From Candidatus Saccharimonadia bacterium (GTDB taxonomy: Bacteria > Patescibacteriota > Saccharimonadia > Saccharimonadales > 2-12-FULL-41-12): a stretch of 6,874 nt of DNA. Both the position numbers and the translations under genes were made by a program. The stretch is from assembly GCA_023263015.1 (NCBI GenBank), contig JALQXV010000076.1:1-6874 (forward strand), read 5' to 3'. Under the pieces are notes generated by a model. That model ran no database searches. It was not told the origin of the DNA and saw only the letters and a list, made by a program, of their open reading frames with translations. Below, in pieces: positions 1-5,089 of the stretch (positions are counted from its first letter, which is position 1; each line of letters starts with the position of its first letter).

Positions 1-692
1 TCGGTGGCATGCACGGTAATGAGCCACTCGGTATAGCCTTAGCAGATAAATTCTTGAGCAAACCAATTAAAGGCATTGACGCAGTAATTGCAAATCCAGC
101 TGCGCGGGCAATCAATGAACGATTTGTCGCACAAGATCTTAATCGTAGTTTTCCGGGGCAATCTGATGATGATAATTTTGAAGTGCGCCGAGCCGCCGAA
201 CTTATTGAAATAACAAAAAAGTATGACGTGGTTCTGGATTTCCACAATACAACCGTTGCGGATAACGATTGCAGTTTTGTTGGCGAGTCTGCTAATCCAG
301 AACTGTATGATATCAGTTTATTTCTTGGCTTAAACAGGGTAATTAAAGCCGACTACGATTGCTTAAATAAATATGCGCCAAATTGCTTGTCAGTAGAAGT
401 TAGTTTAAGCAGTCCCTTAAACAGCGCAAATCTGTGGTATGGGCTCATTACTAAGCTGGCTAACACTAAATTAACAAAAGCCGAGAATATAGAAATTTAT
501 AGGTTTGTCTACAGACTTACTTTAAATGACAAAAGACGGCTCCGGCTTGGCTCGCAACAATTACCTTCATTTAAGCCAGTCGAGCCGTCCATGGCGCTTG
601 CGCTCGGATTAAGGCCACCTATTTACCCAATCTTTGCTGGAGATAGCTACACTCCATACAACTATGGTGGACTCTTGGAACGATTACAGTAA
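1..692 (+). CDS. Aspartoacylase / succinylglutamate desuccinylase family zinc deacylase, 5'-truncated
   Basis: The reading frame is open from the window edge, so the true start lies upstream; the first visible residues, GGMHGNEP, are the family's first zinc-binding motif. Counting from the Met at base 9: zinc ligands His2 and Glu5, DLNRSF with the substrate-binding Asn45-Arg46, DFHNTT with the third zinc ligand His79, and the general base Glu130 in VEVS. This set is typical of the AstE/AspA branch of the M14-like zinc hydrolases, which cut an N-acyl group from an amino acid. The protein after Glu130 (97 residues) is shorter than in human aspartoacylase, so this is a compact form. By my manual alignment the residue ten before the base, Arg168 in human ASPA, is Asn120 here, so N-acetylaspartate need not be the substrate. 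No signal peptide can be judged because the start is missing. It ends 14 bp before hisS, implying co-transcription. Family assignment is firm; substrate is unknown. Confidence 0.85.
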   Translation, partial: GGMHGNEPLGIALADKFLSKPIKGIDAVIANPAARAINERFVAQDLNRSFPGQSDDDNFEVRRAAELIEITKKYDVVLDFHNTTVADNDCSFVGESANPELYDISLFLGLNRVIKADYDCLNKYAPNCLSVEVSLSSPLNSANLWYGLITKLANTKLTKAENIEIYRFVYRLTLNDKRRLRLGSQQLPSFKPVEPSMALALGLRPPIYPIFAGDSYTPYNYGGLLERLQ

Positions 693-706
693 TAATAGGA
701 GCTAAT

Positions 707-2002
707 ATGACACTATCAACGCAACCTTACAAAGGCGCCCGCGACTTTTATCCAGAAGACAAGCAACGCCAAGACTATATGTTCAATACGATTCGTAATG
801 TGGTTAAGAAGCATGGCTACAGCGAGTACGACGCACCAGTGCTAGAACCACTTGATTTGTACTTGGCAAAGACCGGTGAAGAAATTGTTAATGAACAAGT
901 CTATAACTTTACAGATCGGGGTGGACGAGCGGTTGCAATTCGTCCAGAAATGACGCCAACGGTTAGTCGTATGGTGGCAGCTCGTCGGCAAGAACTTTCG
1001 TATCCGCTACGCTGGTTTTCGATTCCTAATTTATGGCGCTACGAGCGACCGCAACGCGGACGTTTGCGCGAGCACTGGCAGCTTAACGTAGATATTTTTG
1101 GCGACTCTAACGTCAGTGCCGAATTTGAAGTTCTTGCGGTAGTACGTGACTTGTTTGCAGGCTTTGGCGCAACACCAGATATGTACCGTATAAAAATAAA
1201 TAGTCGAATAGTGATCAACGCTTTGATGAGTGACTACTTGGAGCTTGATGAAGCTAAGGCGCACCGAATGATCAAACTGATCGACAAAATGCACAAAATG
1301 AGCCCCGAAGCATTTAAAGATCTTGTACAAGAAATATGTGAAGATGATCATCTAACTAAGCGCACCATAGAAATGCTGACCATTACTTCGCTTAATGATT
1401 TACCTAAAGAAGTGAAGAATTTGCCGAGTATCGAATCCATGAAAGAGCTTGGCAGATTATTGCAAGCTAGTGGAATCACTAATGTAGACTTTGATATTAG
1501 CTTGATGCGCGGTTTTGATTACTACACTGACATTGTTTTTGAAGTGGCAGACACAAACCCAGAAAATAATCGCAGTATGTTTGGCGGAGGACGCTACGAC
1601 GGTCTCGTTGGGCTGTTCGGAGTTGAGCCGGTACCAACCGTAGGTTTTGGTATGGGTGATGTAACGCTGGCTAATTTCCTAGAAAGCAACAATTTAATGC
1701 CGGCATTCAAAAATGAAACAGACCTAGTGATTGTCACAATAGGTGATGTATATTCTGGGGCGGCTAATTTAGCTAACCAACTAAGGACTCAAAATTTAAA
1801 TGTTTCGATTGACGGCACCGGCCGAAAAATTGACAAAAAAATCAAAAGCGCCAGCAAGCAGGGTATTAAATATGCCCTGTTCGTAGGGCAAGATGAACTT
1901 AATAGCGGCGAGTTTTCGTTAAAAAATCTTGAAACTGGCGAAGAAGCAAAGTTTGCAGTTGAACAAATTCCTCAGCAGATTAGCGCCCCAAAGACTGCTT
2001 AG
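707..2002 (+). CDS. hisS: Histidyl-tRNA synthetase (HisRS)
   Basis: Cytoplasmic class II aminoacyl-tRNA synthetase that charges tRNA-His with histidine using ATP. The 431-residue length is normal. Visible landmarks: GARDFYP near the N-terminus (10-16), RPEMTPTVSRM (79-89), motif 2 with RYERPQRGR and REHWQ (111-125), the HisRS-specific histidine-binding RGFDYY (268-273) and FGGGRYDGL (292-300), then an anticodon-binding domain from about 337 to 425. Motif 3 reads VGFGMGDVTL (312-321) where E. coli-type enzymes have GLERL, so the usual Glu-Arg pair is replaced; the rest of the active site looks intact, so I read it as a subtype and not a dead enzyme. The ATG at 707 is preceded by AGGAG (697-701) with a 5-nt spacer, which fixes the start. 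The gene follows the deacylase by 14 bp with no room for its own promoter. Its 3' end overlaps the convergent plsC gene by 23 bp. Confidence 0.97.
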   Translation: MTLSTQPYKGARDFYPEDKQRQDYMFNTIRNVVKKHGYSEYDAPVLEPLDLYLAKTGEEIVNEQVYNFTDRGGRAVAIRPEMTPTVSRMVAARRQELSYPLRWFSIPNLWRYERPQRGRLREHWQLNVDIFGDSNVSAEFEVLAVVRDLFAGFGATPDMYRIKINSRIVINALMSDYLELDEAKAHRMIKLIDKMHKMSPEAFKDLVQEICEDDHLTKRTIEMLTITSLNDLPKEVKNLPSIESMKELGRLLQASGITNVDFDISLMRGFDYYTDIVFEVADTNPENNRSMFGGGRYDGLVGLFGVEPVPTVGFGMGDVTLANFLESNNLMPAFKNETDLVIVTIGDVYSGAANLANQLRTQNLNVSIDGTGRKIDKKIKSASKQGIKYALFVGQDELNSGEFSLKNLETGEEAKFAVEQIPQQISAPKTA

Positions 2003-2753
2003 CTTCAGCGACACAATGGTTGAGCGACTCAGTTAAGCGGTCGGTAACGTCTCGATGGGTATTGAACGGCGGCAGTATTGGCGTGCCAAAATGTATGGCT
2101 GGCTTAACCCAGTCAAACTTTTTAGGATTCTGGCCATACCATAATGCAACAGGCAGAATTGCTATTGGTGCTCGCTGACTTGCCGCTGCGGCGATTCTGC
2201 CGATGCCGCGTTCGACACGTTCAATATATTCAGGCCGTTCACGTTTACGGGTGCCTTCTGGGAATATAAACATGTGCTCGCCATTAGCTACTCGTTCGGC
2301 ACACACATCAATAAAGCGTTTAGTTGAATCAGCCAGTAGCGGTTGCGCATCGCCTTTGGCATCTTTTGGTCGGAAGACAGGGATAGCACCGAGCTTATCG
2401 ATTAAAAAGCGATAGCGATTGTCGTGGAAGTAACTTGGTTTAGCTGGGATAAATGTGTTGCGCTGGATCGGCTGTAGTACTGGTTCTGATCGAACAGCCG
2501 CCGCCACAGGGAATTGATCAAACATAGTAATGTGGTTACCGGCAATAAGTAAGCGAGTATCTGTTTCGAGCAGTTCGCCAATTTTTTCATGGGCTGACTC
2601 ATCAAATGTAACCGTTTGTCCGCGGTATGCTGCAGCGGACAAAGCGTGCATAGTTGTCAAGGCCACAGCGCTTGGTGGCAAAGTTTCATAAAAATCATAC
2701 ATTCTGTCGTAATTGGCTATTGTTACATCAGGTCGTTCCATGAGCATGATCAT
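1980..2753 (-). CDS. plsC: 1-acyl-sn-glycerol-3-phosphate acyltransferase (PlsC family)
   Basis: Predicted lysophosphatidic acid acyltransferase, moving an acyl group onto a lysophospholipid to make phosphatidate at the membrane. The four LPLAT motifs are present in order in 257 residues: HX4D (His74-Asp79 in GNHITMFDQ), GAIPVFR (122-128), FPEGTR (164-169, glycerol-phosphate binding) and ILPVA (199-203). There is no strong transmembrane helix, so membrane contact is probably peripheral. An in-frame stop (TAG, 2768-2766) lies five codons upstream of the first ATG, so translation must begin at one of three close ATGs (2753, 2747, 2741) or at Met18; none has a Shine-Dalgarno sequence. The exact acceptor is not certain, since the family also includes other phospholipid acyltransferases. 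It is divergent from tig and convergent with hisS. If the host is a Saccharibacterium, which generally lack de novo fatty-acid synthesis, it would presumably use scavenged acyl chains (inference). Confidence 0.88.
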   Translation of the reverse strand: MIMLMERPDVTIANYDRMYDFYETLPPSAVALTTMHALSAAAYRGQTVTFDESAHEKIGELLETDTRLLIAGNHITMFDQFPVAAAVRSEPVLQPIQRNTFIPAKPSYFHDNRYRFLIDKLGAIPVFRPKDAKGDAQPLLADSTKRFIDVCAERVANGEHMFIFPEGTRKRERPEYIERVERGIGRIAAAASQRAPIAILPVALWYGQNPKKFDWVKPAIHFGTPILPPFNTHRDVTDRLTESLNHCVAEAKQSLGR

Positions 2754-2764
2754 ACCAGTTTTAG

Positions 2765-2770
2765 ACTATA
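2765..2770 (-). promoter_or_regulatory. Candidate -10 box for plsC
   Basis: On the minus strand TATAGT (2770 to 2765) is a five-of-six match to the -10 consensus and would start transcription at about 2757, only a few bases before the first plsC ATG at 2753. No convincing -35 lies at the proper distance. A good -35-like TTGTCA at 2814-2809 is too far for this -10 and would instead pair with a poor TACTAA at 2792-2787. A promoter must exist in this short divergent gap, but its exact position is uncertain. Confidence 0.35.
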
Positions 2771-2807
2771 TAAAAAGTTGTTACGCTTAGTACTGTCTGA
2801 AATTACC

Positions 2808-2836
2808 ATGACAATCTGTAAAGAGAGTGGTATAGT
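2808..2836 (+). promoter_or_regulatory. tig promoter, probably giving a leaderless mRNA
   Basis: ATGACA (2808-2813) and TATAGT (2831-2836) each match the sigma-70-type consensus at five of six positions and are separated by exactly 17 bp. The tig ATG begins at 2845, only 8 bases after the -10 box, which is where transcription normally starts. The transcript should therefore begin at or within about two bases of the AUG, leaving no room for a ribosome binding site. Confidence 0.7.
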
Positions 2837-2844
2837 TAACTTCT

Positions 2845-4131
2845 ATGCAAATATCACGAACCGATCTATCAAAGACCGAAATCAAGTTAACAATTTCGGC
2901 AACCGCAACAGAACTAACCCCTATTAAAGACGAAGTTGTTAAGCGTCTTGGCAAGAGCGTAAAAGTACAAGGTTTCCGTAAAGGTACCGCTCCGCAGGCA
3001 ATGATCGAAAAGAACATTGATCCGTCACTTTTACAAAGCGATTTTCTTGATGAAGCAATGACACAACTATATGCTCACGCTACTAAAAAAGAAGACATTC
3101 GCCCAGTTACTCGTCCAGAAGTTGCAGTAAAGAAATTTGTTCCCTTTACCGAACTTGAATTTGAAGTCACAACTAGTATTATCGGCAAGCTAAAAATTGC
3201 CGACTATAAGAACGTCCGCGTTGCTCGAGAGAAAGTTACTGTTGCTGCTAAAGACATTACTGAAGTGCTCGAGTCACTTCAAAAGCGCGCTGCTGAAAAG
3301 AAAGAAGTGACCCGTGCCGCCAAAGACGGTGATGAAGCGGTCATCAACTTTAAAGGTGTTGATAAAGACGGTAAGGCTATTGAAGGAGCTGAAGGCAAAG
3401 ACTACCCACTTGTTCTTGGTAGTAAGGCCTTTATCCCAGGCTTTGAAGATAATGTAATTGGCATGAAGCCAGGTGATGAAAAGGCTTTTGAAGTTACATT
3501 CCCTAAAGATTACGGGGCAAAGGATTTAGCAGGTGCCAAAGTAACCTTTACCGTGACGCTTACAAAGCTTAACGAACTTGTTGAGCCAAAAGCCGATGAC
3601 GATTTTGCATCTAAGGTAGGCCCGTTTAAGACGCTTGCCGAACTAAAAGACGACATTAAAAAGCAGCTAACTGCCGAACGTGAACGCGAAGCTGAGTCTA
3701 AATATCAAAACGAGGTTGTCAAAGCGGTCGCTGATGAATCTGATGTTGAATTGCCACAGGCATTAATTGACCAACAAGTTACTTACAACATCGACGAAGT
3801 TCGTCGTAACTTGATGTATCAAGGCCAAACGTTTGAAGAAGCACTAAAAGCCGAAGGCAAAACCGAAGAAGAGTACAAGAAAGATTTAATCCCTCAGGCC
3901 AAAAATCAGCTAATAGCAAGTATTGTTCTTGCAGAAATTGCCGACAAGGAAAATCTGCAGGTTGCTGTTGCTGACCTAGACGCTCAAATTGCACAGCTAA
4001 AGACGCAGTACAAAGATGCCGCAATGCAAGCAGAACTCGATAAGCCAGAAAATCGCAGTGACATTGCTTCACGGATGCTAACTGAACAAACAGTCAATCT
4101 GCTCGTTTCATACGCTAGTAAATCTAAGTAG
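2845..4131 (+). CDS. tig: Trigger factor, ribosome-associated chaperone and peptidyl-prolyl isomerase
   Basis: Binds the ribosome near the exit tunnel and shields nascent chains; its FKBP-like domain has prolyl isomerase activity. At 428 residues it has the family's usual length and three-part build. The N-terminal ribosome-binding domain is residues 1 to about 115, with the GFRKGTAP signature (43-50) carrying the ribosome-contacting Phe-Arg-Lys at 44-46. The PPIase domain is about 155-245 (DGDEAVINFKG, FIPGFEDNVIGMKPGD, VTFTVTLTKL), and a charged helical chaperone domain runs from about 250 to the end. The start at 2845 is secure: MQISRTDLSK fits the family's N-terminus, an in-frame TAG lies four codons upstream (2833-2835), and no alternative start codon lies between. 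There is no Shine-Dalgarno sequence, unlike hisS, clpP and rpoB nearby. It is followed by clpP, a common tig-clpP pairing, but clpX is not next and clpP has its own promoter. No intrinsic terminator is visible after the stop. Confidence 0.97.
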   Translation: MQISRTDLSKTEIKLTISATATELTPIKDEVVKRLGKSVKVQGFRKGTAPQAMIEKNIDPSLLQSDFLDEAMTQLYAHATKKEDIRPVTRPEVAVKKFVPFTELEFEVTTSIIGKLKIADYKNVRVAREKVTVAAKDITEVLESLQKRAAEKKEVTRAAKDGDEAVINFKGVDKDGKAIEGAEGKDYPLVLGSKAFIPGFEDNVIGMKPGDEKAFEVTFPKDYGAKDLAGAKVTFTVTLTKLNELVEPKADDDFASKVGPFKTLAELKDDIKKQLTAEREREAESKYQNEVVKAVADESDVELPQALIDQQVTYNIDEVRRNLMYQGQTFEEALKAEGKTEEEYKKDLIPQAKNQLIASIVLAEIADKENLQVAVADLDAQIAQLKTQYKDAAMQAELDKPENRSDIASRMLTEQTVNLLVSYASKSK

Positions 4132-4134
4132 TTC

Positions 4135-4165
4135 ATTAACTCTCAGTTTACATACAAATTCGCAA
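4135..4165 (+). repeat. Imperfect direct repeat, copy A (between tig and the clpP promoter)
   Basis: This 31-nt element starts three bases after the tig stop codon and matches a second copy after clpP at 27 of 31 positions once a 3-nt gap is allowed. Shared blocks are ATTAA, TCT, the exact 9-mer TTTACATAC, AATT and CGCAA. Its 9-mer begins 41 bp upstream of the clpP -35 box. It is not an inverted repeat and does not look like a terminator. Function is unknown. Confidence 0.65.
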
Positions 4166-4178
4166 TATAAATCCTGAA

Positions 4179-4205
4179 TTAGCACTCTTGACATTAGAGT
4201 GCTAA
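4179..4205 (+). promoter_or_regulatory. CIRCE operator (HrcA binding site) of clpP
   Basis: TTAGCACTC (4179-4187), a 9-nt spacer and GAGTGCTAA (4197-4205) are a perfect match to the CIRCE consensus; the palindrome extends to 11 bp arms (4177-4187 and 4197-4207). CIRCE is bound by the heat-shock repressor HrcA, which is inactivated when GroEL is occupied by unfolded protein. The spacer contains the clpP -35 box TTGACA, so bound HrcA would block RNA polymerase directly. hrcA itself is not in this window. Confidence 0.95.
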
Positions 4206-4217
4206 TTTCGTTATTAT
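4188..4217 (+). promoter_or_regulatory. clpP promoter inside and beside CIRCE
   Basis: A perfect -35 TTGACA (4188-4193) lies inside the CIRCE spacer. An 18-bp gap leads to the -10 TATTAT (4212-4217, five of six). The predicted start is near 4224, giving a leader of about 17 nt that holds the ribosome binding site AAAGGA (4230-4235), five bases before the clpP ATG. Expression should therefore be vegetative-sigma-dependent and heat-inducible through HrcA. Confidence 0.85.
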
Positions 4218-4240
4218 GAATATATAACGAAAGGATTGCC

Positions 4241-4834
4241 ATGTCTGTATTAGTACCAACCGTTATTGAAACCGAAGGACGTGTCGAACGTGCTTTTGAT
4301 ATCTATAGCCGCTTGCTAAAAGAACGAATTATTTTCTTAGGGACAGATGTTAATGAACATTCTGCTAACATCATTGTTGCCCAGCTACTTCATCTAGCAA
4401 ATGAAGATCCGAAGAAAGATATCTCTCTTTATATAAATAGTCCAGGTGGTAGCGTGTACGATGCATTGGCAATTTATGACACCATGCAATTCATCGGTCC
4501 AGACGTGGCTACCTTTGGTATCGGCGTTCAGGCTAGTGCTGCAGCATTTCTGCTAAGTAGCGGCGCTAAGGGCAAGCGTTCGGTACTTGAACATGCAACA
4601 GTTATGATTCACCAACCATCAAGCGGTACTCGTGGTAAGGTTACCGATCAAGAGATTGATTTGCGTGAGTCGCTTCGTATCAAGAAATTGCTCGAAGAAA
4701 TTATGGCTAAGAACACCGGCCAAAAGCCAGCTCAAATCCATGAAGACATGGAACGCGATAAATGGCTTACTGCCGACGAAGCGCTTAAATATGGCATTGT
4801 AGACAATGTCATTAAGACAGTCCCTAAAAAATAA
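4241..4834 (+). CDS. clpP: ATP-dependent Clp protease proteolytic subunit ClpP
   Basis: Serine protease that forms the double-heptamer chamber degrading proteins fed by a Clp ATPase such as ClpX or ClpC. The catalytic triad is complete: Ser99 in [11 protein letters not shown], His124 in MIHQP, and Asp173 in MERDKWL, each exactly two residues beyond the E. coli mature numbering (97/122/171). YINSPGGSV (64-72) supplies the oxyanion-hole region. At 197 residues it is full length, and there is no long N-terminal propeptide. The ATG at 4241 follows AAAGGA by five bases. It stands between tig and rpoB with its own CIRCE-controlled promoter; no Clp ATPase gene is adjacent, so the partner must be encoded elsewhere. 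There is no clear terminator right after the stop, so read-through toward rpoB is possible. Confidence 0.98.
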   Translation: MSVLVPTVIETEGRVERAFDIYSRLLKERIIFLGTDVNEHSANIIVAQLLHLANEDPKKDISLYINSPGGSVYDALAIYDTMQFIGPDVATFGIGVQASAAAFLLSSGAKGKRSVLEHATVMIHQPSSGTRGKVTDQEIDLRESLRIKKLLEEIMAKNTGQKPAQIHEDMERDKWLTADEALKYGIVDNVIKTVPKK

Positions 4835-4867
4835 TTAAATCTGATTTTACATACTAATTTCTCGCAA
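4834..4867 (+). repeat. Imperfect direct repeat, copy B (between clpP and the rpoB promoter)
   Basis: This second copy of the element found after tig begins on the last base of the clpP stop codon. It carries the same ATTAA, TCT, TTTACATAC, AATT and CGCAA blocks with an extra TCT (4860-4862) before CGCAA. Its TTTACATAC begins 35 bp upstream of the rpoB -35 box, compared with 41 bp for copy A and clpP. The shared placement suggests an upstream regulatory site or a conserved 3'-end element; which one cannot be told from one window. Confidence 0.65.
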
Positions 4868-4880
4868 CGCGACCAGATCA

Positions 4881-4909
4881 TTGACACTTCATTAAATCAT
4901 CATTACAAT
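4881..4909 (+). promoter_or_regulatory. Strong rpoB promoter
   Basis: A perfect TTGACA (4881-4886), an ideal 17-bp spacer and TACAAT (4904-4909, five of six) make this the best promoter match in the window. Transcription would start near A4917, giving rpoB a leader of about 173 nt. The promoter is flanked by the arms CGACCAGA (4870-4877) and TCTGGTCG (4929-4936), an exact 8-bp inverted repeat centred on it that could be an operator or chance. Confidence 0.85.
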
Positions 4910-5014
4910 GGGGTTTAAGAAGTAGTAGTCTGGTCGGTTTGTTGTGGTTCCAAAAACAGGGCTACAGAAAAGTCGATTCAGCAGATATCTTCGGGCCCAA
5001 AACTATAATCAAAC

Positions 5015-5058
5015 AAAAACCTACTTTAAAAGGCATATTTTGCCTATTTTTAGTTTTT
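5015..5058 (+). terminator. Terminator-like hairpin in the rpoB leader (candidate attenuator, or clpP terminator)
   Basis: The core stem is AGGCA (5031-5035) with TGCCT (5041-5045) around a five-base loop, followed by T-rich sequence (TTTTT at 5047-5051 and at 5054-5058). The stem can be lengthened with bulges by AAA (5028-5030) with TTT (5047-5049) and by AAAAAC (5015-5020) with GTTTTT (5053-5058). The five-base-pair core is weak for an efficient terminator. It lies after the rpoB promoter and before the rpoB start, so it could attenuate rpoB, stop read-through from clpP, or both. Confidence 0.45.
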
Positions 5059-5069
5059 ACAATTTAACG

Positions 5070-5087
5070 AGGGGATAGTTTAGCTAT
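5070..5087 (+). promoter_or_regulatory. Distant rpoB ribosome binding site with bridging mini-hairpin
   Basis: AGGGGA (5070-5075) is the only Shine-Dalgarno-like sequence before rpoB, but it ends 14 nt before the ATG, longer than usual. ATAG (5075-5078) can pair with CTAT (5084-5087), and this small four-pair hairpin would bring the two closer. An in-frame TAG (5081-5083) rules out any start upstream of 5090. Confidence 0.55.
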
Positions 5088-5089
5088 AT

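Larger units (their letters stand above)
4917..5089 (+). other. Long, possibly structured 5' leader of rpoB
   Basis: No gene is seen in this gap. By hand I can draw three nested elements. A closing stem pairs AAGTAG (4920-4925) with CTACTT (5021-5026), extendable by TTTA (4914-4917) with TAAA (5027-5030), partly upstream of the predicted start. Inside it a hairpin pairs GTAGTCT (4925-4931) with GGGCTAC (4959-4965) using two G-U pairs. A terminator-like hairpin follows just before the ribosome binding site. The closing stem's 3' strand overlaps the outer arm of that last hairpin, so the two could exclude each other. It matches no riboswitch or ribosomal-protein leader that I recognise. A perfect -10 box TATAAT (5004-5009) without a -35 is also present. 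Structure is a hand-drawn inference. Confidence 0.4.

Noticed and set aside
1031..1351. A 106-codon minus-strand open frame inside hisS
   Set aside because: It lies wholly within a well-supported gene, has no recognisable domain and a composition typical of an antisense frame.
2616..2927. A plus-strand open frame spanning the plsC 5' end, the divergent promoter region and the start of tig
   Set aside because: It overlaps two real genes and the tig promoter, shows no family features, and its sequence is explained by those elements.
3779..4072. A 97-codon minus-strand open frame inside tig
   Set aside because: Leu/Gln/Cys-rich antisense translation of the Lys/Glu/Gln-rich trigger factor helices; no start signal or domain.
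4983..4998. Adjacent palindromes AGATATCT and GGGCCC in the rpoB leader
   Set aside because: Short self-complementary words without a loop; no evidence beyond chance that they are operators or restriction-related.
5004..5009. Perfect -10 box TATAAT in the rpoB leader as a second promoter
   Set aside because: No acceptable -35 lies 16-18 bp upstream, and such hexamers occur by chance in AT-rich gaps; it is noted in the leader entry only.
5058..5063. TACAAT just before the rpoB ribosome binding site as a promoter giving a short leader
   Set aside because: The sequence at the -35 position (atattt) is poor, and the TTGCCT nearby is only 12 bp away; the upstream TTGACA-17-TACAAT is much better.
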